A stretch of DNA of 64,000 nt from positions 1 through 64,000 of the forward strand of contig PDLQ01000020.1 in NCBI GenBank assembly GCA_002591745.1, in the 5' to 3' direction. The DNA is from Lewinellaceae bacterium SD302. Lineage in GTDB: Bacteria > Bacteroidota > Bacteroidia > Chitinophagales > Saprospiraceae. Below, in pieces: positions 26,071 to 34,271 of this stretch (its first letter is position 1; every line of letters begins with the position of its first letter). The notes below the pieces were generated by a model, which saw only the letters and a list, made by a program, of their open reading frames with translations, did not search any database and had not been told where the DNA came from. Position numbers and translations under genes: made by a program.

Positions 26071-27221
26071 GCATGTCTACGCGCATAGCCGCCGAACTAA
26101 AAGGCGATCGGGTCATTTGGGCCATTGTCATTTTACTGGCCATCGTGTCGGTACTGGCGGTGTACAGTTCCACCGGTTCGCTGGCCCACCGGGAACGTGA
26201 TGGGGCAACGAGTAGTTTCCTGCTCAAGCACCTGATTATACTGGGTGGAGGTATGGGCGTGATCTATCTGGCTCATCTGTTCCACTACGAAAAATACGCC
26301 CGCTGGGCCCCGGCATTACTGATCACGGCCGTGACCATGCTGGGGATCACCATGTGGCTGGGCATCGATATCAATAATGCCCGGCGCTGGCTGAAGGTGC
26401 CGATTATCGGCCTAACCTTCCAGACTTCGGATTTTGCCAAGATCGCGTTGATTATCTACGTGGCTCAATCCATCGGAAAGCACCAGGAGTACATAAAACA
26501 GTTCAAGGAAGCTTTCTTGCCCATCATCATTCCGGTGATCGTGGTCTGCGGGATGATCGCCGTTTCCGACCTCTCCACGGCAGCCATGCTGTTCTTTATC
26601 TGTATGCTGATGATGATCATCGGCCGTGTAGGGTTTCAGTATATCCTGATGTTGCTCTTTACCGGCTTGATGGTCTTCAGCCTGATGGTTGTCGTAGGTC
26701 GCGAACGACCCGATCTGCTGCCCCGAGCCAAGACCTGGGAAAAAAGAATCGCTACTTTCTTCGACCGGGAAACCGCCAGCAAAGATGACACCTGGCAGAT
26801 CGACAAAGCCAAAATCGCAATTGCCGAAGGCGGGCTGGTCGGCAAGGGGCCGGGCAACTCCACCCAAAGAAATTACATTCCACACCCTTACTCGGATTTC
26901 ATCTTCGCCATCATCGTAGAAGAGTACGGTGTCCTGGGTGGCTTCGCCGTGATCGGAATATACCTGCTGCTCTTCTTCCGGGTCGTGCGGCTCATCACGA
27001 AGAGCCCGAAACGTTTCGGAGGCATGGTGGCGCTGGGTATCGCGCTGTTGCTGGTCTTTCAGGCTTATTTCCACATTGGCGTTTGCCTGGATTTGCTGCC
27101 CACTACGGGGTTGCCCCTGCCGCTCGTCAGCATGGGTGGTACCAGTACTTTATTTACCTGTGTGGCCTTCGGAATAATCCTGTCGGTCTCTAAATTCATA
27201 GAAAGCACCTCGCCAGAATGA
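26067..27221 (+). CDS. ftsW: Septal glycosyltransferase FtsW (SEDS)
   Basis: A 384-residue SEDS-family polytopic membrane protein with about ten transmembrane segments. It polymerises lipid II at the septum with FtsI. Conserved segments are NNARRWLKVP (about 93), FQTSDFAKIALI, the IAEGGLVGKGPGNS loop and PHPYSDFIFAIIVEEYG (about 273), then GLPLPLVSMGGTS near the C-terminus. The catalytic Asp of SEDS proteins corresponds to the DFIF/DF segment. It overlaps murD and murG::murC by 4 nt on each side, so translation is tightly coupled. Confidence 0.96.
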   Translation: MSMSTRIAAELKGDRVIWAIVILLAIVSVLAVYSSTGSLAHRERDGATSSFLLKHLIILGGGMGVIYLAHLFHYEKYARWAPALLITAVTMLGITMWLGIDINNARRWLKVPIIGLTFQTSDFAKIALIIYVAQSIGKHQEYIKQFKEAFLPIIIPVIVVCGMIAVSDLSTAAMLFFICMLMMIIGRVGFQYILMLLFTGLMVFSLMVVVGRERPDLLPRAKTWEKRIATFFDRETASKDDTWQIDKAKIAIAEGGLVGKGPGNSTQRNYIPHPYSDFIFAIIVEEYGVLGGFAVIGIYLLLFFRVVRLITKSPKRFGGMVALGIALLLVFQAYFHIGVCLDLLPTTGLPLPLVSMGGTSTLFTCVAFGIILSVSKFIESTSPE

Positions 27222-29821
27222 AGGAAGTGAAGCAGGCACGAAATTTAAGAGTCATCGTGAGTGGTGGTGGAACGGGGGGGCACATCTTCCCGGCTATCGC
27301 TATTGCAGATGAGCTGAAGCGCCGTCTTCCGAATACCGAGTTTCTGTTCGTCGGGGCTGAAGGTAAGATGGAGATGGAAAAAGTTCCCAAGACGGGTTAT
27401 CGCATCGTGGGGCTGCCCATCCGTGGTTTGCAACGGCGTCTGAGCTGGGCAAATTTATCGTTTCCCTTCCGCCTCATCAGTAGCCTGTGGCAGAGCCGTA
27501 AACTCATCAAAGAATTTAAACCGGACCTGGTGATTGGTACCGGTGGCTACGCCGGTGGGCCTATTCTATACGCAGCCGCCAAAGCAGAGATACCTACCCT
27601 TATCCAGGAACCGAACGCCTTCGCTGGCTTGGCCAATAAGTGGGTCGGCCGTTACGTAGACGTGATTTGCGTGGCTTTCGACGGAATGCGAAAGTATTTC
27701 CCCAAGGGCAAGCTTGTCATCACGGGGAATCCGGTGCGGGAGGAATTATTAAATAGAGTAGTTGGACTTCAAAGTAGCAAGGCAGACAAAGACAGAAACA
27801 TCCTGCTCATGGGCGGTTCCGGTGGTGCAAAATCTCTAAACGAAGCCTTGGCAGCCAATACGGAACTGATCGCGGCACAACCCAATATTCATTGGACCTG
27901 GCAGTGCGGCAAGCACTATTACGAGCAATTCAGTGGTTGTGCCACGGCTCAACTTCCTAATGTCACCATTACTGCTTTCCTGGACCAAATGGATGAAGCC
28001 TACGCCAAAGCCGATCTGGTGATTGGCCGCGCTGGTTCTACCACCATCGCTGAGATCGAGTACCTGGGTAAACCGATCATCCTGGTTCCTTCCCCCTGGG
28101 TAACCGAAGATCATCAGACGAAGAACGCCAAAGCGCTCGTCAAAAACGATGCCGGAGTTCTACTACCCGATGCGGAGGCCAAAGAGAAACTGGTACAGAC
28201 CGTCTATGAACTTCTGGCCAATGAAGATTGGCTGAAGCAAATCGGACAAAACGCCAAAGCCCAGGCTAAGCCAGGTGCGGTAGGGCGGATTGTGGAGGAG
28301 GCGCTAAAGCTAGTTGGCGTACAAGATGACTACGAATCCACCACTAATGCAGTAGGGCACGAAGATTTGCTCACCACCTCAGGTAAAGGCATCACATCAG
28401 ATCATTCCACCATTCCACCATTTGATCATTTAGAAGAAGTTTATTTCATCGGCATCGGCGGCATCGGGATGTCGGCCCTGGCTCGTTACTTTAACAGCCG
28501 TGGCATCAAAGTGAGTGGTTACGACCGCACGGATACGAAACTGACCAGGGCGCTAGTAGATGAAGGTATTGGGGTGCACTATGAGGCCAAAGTTGATCAC
28601 ATCCCGGGAGTTGCTGCCGCTTCAGATCCTGGATCCCTGAATTCTTCAATCCTCTACGTCTACACCCCTGCCGTTCCTGCAACCTTCCCCGAGCTCGTCG
28701 CCCTGCGCGAAGCCGGTAAAGAACTCTACAAACGCTCCCAGGTGCTGGGCATGATCAGTCGCGATCAACGCTGTGTGGCTATCGCCGGCACCCACGGGAA
28801 GACAACCACCACTACACTGACGACTCACCTGATGCGTGAGTGCGGTGTGGATGTTTCCGCTTTCCTGGGTGGTATTGCCCGGAACTTTGGAACCAATTAC
28901 GTCCACGGAAAAAGTGACTGGGTGGTTGTTGAAGCAGATGAGTATGATCGTTCCTTCCTGCAATTGCACCCGGAACTGGCCGTCATCCTCAGTACGGACG
29001 CTGATCATTTAGATATCTACGGCGACCACGAAACGATGCTGGAAAGCGGCTTTGGTGCTTTTGCCAGACAGGTTGACGAAACCGGTTTGCTATTGGTTCG
29101 CCACGGACTTACTGGCAGCTACATCGATCAGGTCAATACCTCCGTGCGCTTCTTCGGACTGAACGGTGGTGAGTGCTGCGCTGAGAATATTCGGGTAGAA
29201 GACGGGATGTTTACTTTTGATTACTACAGTCCGGACACCGATCCGCTAATGGGACTGAAACTGCCACTACCCGGCCGTCATAACGTGGAAAATGCCGTTG
29301 CTGCCATAACACTGACCATTGCCGCCGGCGGAGATGCCCGCAAAATCAAAGGTGCTTTGGCGAGTTTTAAGGGTATTGCACGTCGCTTCGAAACGGCCGC
29401 TAAGACTGATGATCTGGTTGTCATCGATGATTACGCTCACCATCCGACGGAACTTACTGCCGCTATCGGTGCAGCCAAAGAACTGTTCCCTGGTCGTAAG
29501 ATAACCGGCGTATTCCAGCCTCACCTGTACAGCAGGACCCGGGATTTTGCCGATGGTTTCGCTACTGCCCTGGACCTTTTAGACGAGGTGGTACTGTTAC
29601 CCATCTATCCGGCGAGGGAGGAAGCCATCCCGGGCGTCAGTAGCCAAATGCTGTTGGACCGGATGCAAAATGATAACAAAGAGCTAGTCCAGAAAAGCGA
29701 ACTGATCCAACGGCTGGTGACCAACCGTCCGGAGGTACTACTCATGCTGGGTGCCGGTGATATTGATGCGTTGGTGCAGCCCGTTGCCGAACAACTCACC
29801 GCCAAAAAACCATCGTTATGA
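27218..29821 (+). CDS. murG-murC: MurG-MurC fusion: lipid II synthase and UDP-MurNAc:L-Ala ligase
   Basis: One 867-residue ORF contains two complete enzymes that are normally separate. MurG occupies about residues 8-365: the GT-B glycosyltransferase with SGGGTGGHIFPA, IGTGGYAGGP, LLMGGSGGAKSLNEAL and GRAGSTTIAEI. MurC occupies about 407-867: GIGGIGMSALARYF, the ATP loop IAGTHGKTTTT, VEADEYDRSFL and the C-terminal DYAHHPTE block. A linker of about 40 residues (nt 28316-28436) rich in Ser/Thr/His joins them. Its DNA contains CATTCCAC/GATCATT phrases like the simple repeats found between genes here, as though an intergenic gap had become coding. MurG acts on membrane-bound lipid I and MurC on soluble UDP-MurNAc, so fusion may tether the first and last cytoplasmic steps. 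Frameshift error seems unlikely because no stop or start is needed at the junction. Confidence 0.95.
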   Translation: MKEVKQARNLRVIVSGGGTGGHIFPAIAIADELKRRLPNTEFLFVGAEGKMEMEKVPKTGYRIVGLPIRGLQRRLSWANLSFPFRLISSLWQSRKLIKEFKPDLVIGTGGYAGGPILYAAAKAEIPTLIQEPNAFAGLANKWVGRYVDVICVAFDGMRKYFPKGKLVITGNPVREELLNRVVGLQSSKADKDRNILLMGGSGGAKSLNEALAANTELIAAQPNIHWTWQCGKHYYEQFSGCATAQLPNVTITAFLDQMDEAYAKADLVIGRAGSTTIAEIEYLGKPIILVPSPWVTEDHQTKNAKALVKNDAGVLLPDAEAKEKLVQTVYELLANEDWLKQIGQNAKAQAKPGAVGRIVEEALKLVGVQDDYESTTNAVGHEDLLTTSGKGITSDHSTIPPFDHLEEVYFIGIGGIGMSALARYFNSRGIKVSGYDRTDTKLTRALVDEGIGVHYEAKVDHIPGVAAASDPGSLNSSILYVYTPAVPATFPELVALREAGKELYKRSQVLGMISRDQRCVAIAGTHGKTTTTTLTTHLMRECGVDVSAFLGGIARNFGTNYVHGKSDWVVVEADEYDRSFLQLHPELAVILSTDADHLDIYGDHETMLESGFGAFARQVDETGLLLVRHGLTGSYIDQVNTSVRFFGLNGGECCAENIRVEDGMFTFDYYSPDTDPLMGLKLPLPGRHNVENAVAAITLTIAAGGDARKIKGALASFKGIARRFETAAKTDDLVVIDDYAHHPTELTAAIGAAKELFPGRKITGVFQPHLYSRTRDFADGFATALDLLDEVVLLPIYPAREEAIPGVSSQMLLDRMQNDNKELVQKSELIQRLVTNRPEVLLMLGAGDIDALVQPVAEQLTAKKPSL
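27770..27779 (+). repeat. CAAAGTAGCA motif copy
   Basis: Inside the MurG half of the fusion, in the loop GLQSSKADKD before the second Rossmann domain; context TTGGACTT then core then AGG. Confidence 0.9.
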
Positions 29822-30627
29822 TTAAAATGAGCCAAAAATTCAGCGGCCTGGTGGAGGGCATTATGAAAGTGCGCAAGTTCGCCTGGGCATTCATGGCGAT
29901 GTTCGTTGCCGTACTCACCGTCAGTGCCATCAATTCCAAAGAAGGTGAATTGATTGAGGGGATCGACGTGGCGATCAGCCCCCTGGCCGAAGGTGACCTG
30001 CTGCTGACGGACGAAGAAGTGATCGACGAACTGGAACGAAGTTTCACCAAGCCGCTGGACGGCCTTTTCCTGGCTGACATCGACGTGGCCCGCGTGGAAG
30101 CTATCCTCGAACGCCACCCGCTGGTGCGTGACGCCGACGCTTACGTAGATACTGAGCAGTTACTGCACGTTCACATCGTACAGCGACAACCCTTGCTGCG
30201 CATCATCAGCAATATTGGCCAGAACTATTACCTGGATGAATTGGGTATTCGAATGCCACTTAGTGAGCAATACACCGCCCGCGTCCTGGTAGCAACTGGC
30301 GAGATCATGGCCTGGAGTAACGATTATCAGGAACGTAAAAAGCACCAGCTCAAAGACCTCTATGACCTGGCACGACTGCTGCAGGCCGACGAGTTCCTGG
30401 ATGCGTTGATCGAGCAAATCCACTTAGATAAAAATGGCGAGATCATTCTCGCTCCCAAAGTAGGAGACCAGGTTATTTACCTGGGCACCTACGATGCTGA
30501 AGAGACTCCTCAGCGGCTGGCGCGGCTGAAGGTCTTTTACCGCAAAGGCCTCCCGTATGAGGGGTGGCAAAAATACAAATCGTTTGATCTGCGCTACGCG
30601 CGGCAGGTGGTTTGTGGGAAGCGTTAA
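29818..30627 (+). CDS. ftsQ: Cell division protein FtsQ
   Basis: A 269-residue bitopic membrane protein. A basic N-terminus leads into one transmembrane helix (about 18-40), followed by a POTRA domain (about 45-125; LADIDVARVEAILERHPLVR) and a beta domain to the C-terminus. It recruits FtsL/FtsB and the FtsWI synthase. The assignment is supported by position between murC and ftsA. It overlaps the murG::murC stop by 4 nt. The start could instead be the Met three codons downstream. Confidence 0.9.
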   Translation: MIKMSQKFSGLVEGIMKVRKFAWAFMAMFVAVLTVSAINSKEGELIEGIDVAISPLAEGDLLLTDEEVIDELERSFTKPLDGLFLADIDVARVEAILERHPLVRDADAYVDTEQLLHVHIVQRQPLLRIISNIGQNYYLDELGIRMPLSEQYTARVLVATGEIMAWSNDYQERKKHQLKDLYDLARLLQADEFLDALIEQIHLDKNGEIILAPKVGDQVIYLGTYDAEETPQRLARLKVFYRKGLPYEGWQKYKSFDLRYARQVVCGKR

Positions 30628-30639
30628 TTCGCTCGAAAA

Positions 30640-30706
30640 AGCTTGCGATCATGACCCGATCGCACCGGACCGATGCAAATCGTACCGGGTCAGCCCGGGG
30701 CTGACC
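30640..30706. promoter_or_regulatory. GC-rich hairpins in the ftsQ-ftsA gap
   Basis: Two inverted repeats precede ftsA. GCGATC...GATCGC spans about 30646-30664. A perfect 9-bp palindromic stem, GGTCAGCCC-G-GGGCTGACC, lies at 30688-30706 and is followed by CTATTTTT. The second resembles an attenuator or a leaky terminator and could set the ratio of ftsA and ftsZ to the upstream genes. Confidence 0.45.
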
Positions 30707-30741
30707 ATCCCTATTTTTCACACTTTTAATCGAATGCAATT

Positions 30742-32109
30742 ATGCAAAAGGAACCCAAAAATCGGATCATTGCCGCCCTGGATATCGGGACGACGAAGGT
30801 CTGCGCCCTGGTTGGACGTCGTGACGCGCACGGCCGACTGGAAATTCTCGGCCTTGGCAAGGTTGAAAGCGCCGGCGTTATGCGCGGCGTAGTTACTAAC
30901 ATCGAAAAGACCGTCCAGGCCATTCGCGAAGCTTGCGAGATTGCCAAGGAACAGGCGGGCGTTACTTTCGATACCGTCCACGTCGGCATCGCCGGCCAGC
31001 ACATCAAGAGCCTCCAGCACCGGGGCATGATGATGCGGGACAACACTACCTCGGAGATCGGTGCCCGCGATATCGATAAGCTGATTGCCGATATGCACAA
31101 GCTTGTATTACCTCCGGGCGACAAAATTCTCCACGTAATTCCCCAGGAATATACCGTGGACAACGAACAAGGGATCGTGGATCCCATCGGTATGTCCGGC
31201 ACCAAGCTGGAAGCCAATTTTCACATCATCACGGGGCAGATCACGGCCAGTAATAACATCCACCGTTGCGTGGAGCGGGCCGGATTGAAAATGGCCAACG
31301 TGACCCTGGAACCCATCGCCAGTGCCGCAAGTGTCCTGTACGAGGATGAAAAGCAGGCCGGAGTCGCACTGGTAGACATTGGTGGCGGCACGACCGACAT
31401 CACCATCTTCCAGGATGGCATCATTCGCCACACTGCGGTAATCCCCTTCGGTGGCCACGTGATCACCAAAGACATCAAAGCAGGCTGTACGGTCATGGAC
31501 CAGCACGCCGAAAAACTCAAGGTCAAGTACGGCAGCGCCCTGGCCAGTGAGGTATTCGAAAATCGCGTCATCGTGATTCCCGGCCTGCGTGGACGGGAGC
31601 CCAAGGAGATCAGCGAAAAGAATCTTTCGCTCATCATCCAGGCGCGGGTGGAAGAGATCATCGAACACGTTAGTTGGGAAATCCGCCGCAGCGGGTTCGA
31701 GAACAAGCTGATCGGTGGTATTGTACTTACCGGCGGTGGTTCTTTGCTGCGGGACATCGAAAAACTCATGGAAGTACAGACGGGGCACAGTACCCGCCTG
31801 GGCACGCCGATTGAGCACCTCAGCCACGGCTACAACGCCAAACTGACCAGCCCCATCTACGCCACCGGAGTAGGCCTGTTACTGCAAGCCTTCGCGGACA
31901 TCGACGCAGGACGCATCCTGCCGGCCGAAGCCAAGAAGAAAGAAGAAGTGGAAGCCGAGGCCAAAGCCAAAGCCGCCGCTGAAGCTGCCGCCAAAGCCCG
32001 GCAAGAAGCCGAAGCACAGCGCGTAGCCGCCGAGGAAGAAGGCTGGTTGGGCAACATCTTCAAAAAAACGAAGGAATGGTTCGAAGCGGAACCGGACGCT
32101 GATTTTTAA
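30742..32109 (+). CDS. ftsA: Cell division protein FtsA
   Basis: A 455-residue actin-like ATPase that anchors FtsZ to the membrane. It shows the phosphate-1 motif (ALDIGTTKVCALVGR), the SHS2/1C region, the phosphate-2 motif (LVDIGGGTTDITIF) and the adenosine motif (VLTGGGSLL). The C-terminus has an Ala/Glu/Lys-rich linker of about 45 residues and then a probable amphipathic membrane-targeting helix (WLGNIFKKTKEWFE). It is somewhat longer than the E. coli protein because of the linker. It lies 114 bp after ftsQ and is separated from ftsZ by an unusual 358-bp gap. Confidence 0.97.
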   Translation: MQKEPKNRIIAALDIGTTKVCALVGRRDAHGRLEILGLGKVESAGVMRGVVTNIEKTVQAIREACEIAKEQAGVTFDTVHVGIAGQHIKSLQHRGMMMRDNTTSEIGARDIDKLIADMHKLVLPPGDKILHVIPQEYTVDNEQGIVDPIGMSGTKLEANFHIITGQITASNNIHRCVERAGLKMANVTLEPIASAASVLYEDEKQAGVALVDIGGGTTDITIFQDGIIRHTAVIPFGGHVITKDIKAGCTVMDQHAEKLKVKYGSALASEVFENRVIVIPGLRGREPKEISEKNLSLIIQARVEEIIEHVSWEIRRSGFENKLIGGIVLTGGGSLLRDIEKLMEVQTGHSTRLGTPIEHLSHGYNAKLTSPIYATGVGLLLQAFADIDAGRILPAEAKKKEEVEAEAKAKAAAEAAAKARQEAEAQRVAAEEEGWLGNIFKKTKEWFEAEPDADF

Positions 32110-32467
32110 TGGATCAATGATCTAATGAAACAATGATTTAATGATCTAATGAAACAATGACTTAATGTAAATATGATTTGGGCTGGCATAGAAGCAATGT
32201 TGGTTGGTTCGATAGCGGAATACTTCGTTCGGACGATCGCCCTGCTACTTTGAAGTCCAAAAAATGATTTAGTGCAGTATTGATCTAATGATCCAATTAC
32301 ATTTTATCATTCAATCATTCAATCATTCAATCATTAGAACATTGCATCATTCTCTACAACACTCAAAACAACCCGGGACCAACTTACTGATACCAAGCAT
32401 TCGATCGAGTCCAAATTAAAAGGTGTGAACTCGCTGAGAACGGTTTTCGGGACCAAAATAATTGACC
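32110..32467. repeat. ftsA-ftsZ gap filled with AATGATCTAATGA / ATCATTCA phrase repeats
   Basis: No gene is supported. At 32112-32170 a phrase close to AATGATCTAATGAAAC is repeated several times. At 32309-32360 the complementary phrase ATCATTCA is repeated in tandem four or five times, so the two blocks could pair into a long AT-rich hairpin. Between them lies an inverted CAAAGTAGCA copy (32243-32252). A separate ftsZ promoter may lie in the last 120 bp, but no clear box was found. Confidence 0.7.
32243..32252 (-). repeat. CAAAGTAGCA motif copy
   Basis: In the ftsA-ftsZ gap between two phrase-repeat blocks; context TTTTTTGGACTT then core. Confidence 0.9.
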
Positions 32468-33943
32468 ATGTTATTCGATATTCCACAGGGCGATGCGCCC
32501 ATTATTAAAGTCATCGGTGTCGGTGGCGGCGGCAGCAATGCTGTGAACCACATGTATAAGCAGGGCATCATTGGTGTCGACTTTGCGATTTCCAATACGG
32601 ACCACCAGGCCATGGAGTTGAGCCCCGTGCCCACTAAAATTCACCTGGGACCGAACCTGACCGAGGGTCGGGGAGCAGGTAGTAAGCCCAATGTGGGCAA
32701 GCTGGCTTGCGAGGAAAGCATCGAGGAGGTGCGCAAGTACCTGAACAACAACTGTAAAATGCTCTTCGTTACCGCCGGAATGGGTGGTGGTACGGGAACC
32801 GGCGCCGCGCCAATCATTGCTAAAACGGCCCGCGAGATGGATATCCTGACCGTGGGTATCGTGACCGTTCCCTTTACTTTTGAAGGTCGCCGGCGCACGA
32901 GCCAGGCCTTTGAAGGATTGGAAGAACTGAAGGCCAATGTGGATACCCTGATTGTCGTGAGCAACGATAAACTGCGTCAAATCCACGGCAATCTGAATCT
33001 GAGTGACGCCTTCAGCCGCGCCGACAATATCCTGACGACGGCCGCCAAGGGGATCGCCGAGATCATTACTGTGCCAGGTTACGTGAACGTTGACTTCGAA
33101 GATGTAAACACCGTCATGCGCAGCAGCGGCGTCGCCATCATGGGGACCTCCCACGCAGAAGGAGAAGACCGTGCCCGTCAGGCCGTCGACCAGGCACTGC
33201 ACAGCCCGTTGTTGGAAGATAACGACATCCGTGGAGCCAAACATATCCTGCTGAACATCACCAGCGGCACCAAGGAGGTAACGATGGACGAGATCTTCGA
33301 GATCACCGAATTCGTCCAGGAAGAAGCCGGCTACGGTACCGACCTGATCTGGGGTAACTGCTACGACGAAAGTCTCGGCGAAGCCATCAGCGTTACGGTA
33401 ATTGCCACCGGATTTGATCACCGCGAACGGGTGAAAAAAGCCACGGAAAACGAGCGCCGGGTGGTACATCTGGATGATGAGTCCACTCCTCCTCGGGCAC
33501 AAGAGCCGCAAGGTGGATCGGGCTTGAAGGACATTACCGGTGAAGATGATCCGGTGGGCTACAATGCTGCGCCGACCTACGAATTCGACGATCTGGAAGC
33601 CAGCAAGCGCCGGGCACGTGATCGTCAGCAGTTCACGAACCCCTACCTCCAGAACGAAGAGGAGCAACGTCGGGAAACCGAGCGCCTGAAGATGGAGGCC
33701 GCCGACCGGGCCCGTCGCCAGGCCATGCAACAGTCAAACCAGCGCAAGCAACTGCCCAAGCTGAGTAACCCGAAAGTAGTGAGTGAACTGGAGAACCAAC
33801 CGGCCTACTTACGTCGCAACATCAACCTGGACAACACCCCGCCCGCCGACGCCAACCCGGAAAGCGGTCGCTGGAATATTACCGACGACGAGGAGATGCC
33901 CCTGAAACGGGACAACAGCTTTCTGCACGATAACGTGGATTAG
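32468..33943 (+). CDS. ftsZ: Cell division GTPase FtsZ
   Basis: A 491-residue tubulin homologue that forms the Z-ring. The start is the ATG at 32468; a TTG two codons upstream is in frame but unlikely. The nucleotide-binding region has GVGGGGSNAVN and the tubulin signature GGGTGTGAAP near residue 106, with the T7 loop (NVDFEDVNTVM) intact. A variable linker follows residue about 320. The usual C-terminal peptide appears as QPAYLRRNI, but about 45 residues before the end rather than at it, followed by an acidic tail (NITDDEEMPLKR...). Internal placement of this peptide is seen in Bacteroidota FtsZ proteins. It is the last gene of the dcw cluster. Confidence 0.98.
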   Translation: MLFDIPQGDAPIIKVIGVGGGGSNAVNHMYKQGIIGVDFAISNTDHQAMELSPVPTKIHLGPNLTEGRGAGSKPNVGKLACEESIEEVRKYLNNNCKMLFVTAGMGGGTGTGAAPIIAKTAREMDILTVGIVTVPFTFEGRRRTSQAFEGLEELKANVDTLIVVSNDKLRQIHGNLNLSDAFSRADNILTTAAKGIAEIITVPGYVNVDFEDVNTVMRSSGVAIMGTSHAEGEDRARQAVDQALHSPLLEDNDIRGAKHILLNITSGTKEVTMDEIFEITEFVQEEAGYGTDLIWGNCYDESLGEAISVTVIATGFDHRERVKKATENERRVVHLDDESTPPRAQEPQGGSGLKDITGEDDPVGYNAAPTYEFDDLEASKRRARDRQQFTNPYLQNEEEQRRETERLKMEAADRARRQAMQQSNQRKQLPKLSNPKVVSELENQPAYLRRNINLDNTPPADANPESGRWNITDDEEMPLKRDNSFLHDNVD

Positions 33944-34020
33944 GTAGTAGGTACTTGGTAGTAGGTATTAGGTACAGGGTACGCGGTACCTGGTACCCTA
34001 TGCCTAGTACCTAAGATTAA
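33944..34020. repeat. GGTAGTAGGTACTTGG phrase repeat after ftsZ
   Basis: GTAGGTAC/TTAGGTAC phrases are repeated four times and then mirrored by GTACC...TAGTACC phrases, giving an imperfect palindrome immediately downstream of the ftsZ stop. Same style as the other phrase-repeat gaps, with its own sequence. Confidence 0.7.
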
Positions 34021-34097
34021 AAAATTGCATTCGATGCTGATTCCGGCACGCCGCGCGCGTTTCGGCCTCAGCAATCACACCTTTTTTAGCTTTGGAT

Positions 34098-34137
34098 GGC
34101 GGATTTCGTGGGGTCAATCACGGGGTCCGCCTTTTTT
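34098..34137 (+). terminator. Terminator closing the dcw cluster
   Basis: The stem GGCGGA...TCCGCC has inner CGTG...CACG pairing and is followed by six T residues. It lies about 155 bp after ftsZ and before the giant adhesin gene. Confidence 0.88.
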
Positions 34138-34271
34138 GGTATTGACGTTTTTAGGCATCATCAGAGAATAAGTGCTAGAGTGATCACCTAAGTGAGGTTT
34201 TAGCAGATTACTACATTTATATTTTATCCTTAACCCCTATCTTAGCATCACTCCGAGTTGCCGGAGCAAGC
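34138..34271 (+). promoter_or_regulatory. Probable promoter region of the giant adhesin gene
   Basis: AT-rich sequence between the dcw terminator and the giant gene. A TATCTTAG sequence near 34240 is one base from the TAnnTTTG -7 consensus, about 30 nt before the start codon. The assignment is tentative. Confidence 0.3.

Noticed and set aside
32471-33730. 419-residue antisense ORF opposite ftsZ
   Set aside because: It mirrors the strongly biased codon use of ftsZ and has no recognisable motif or start context.
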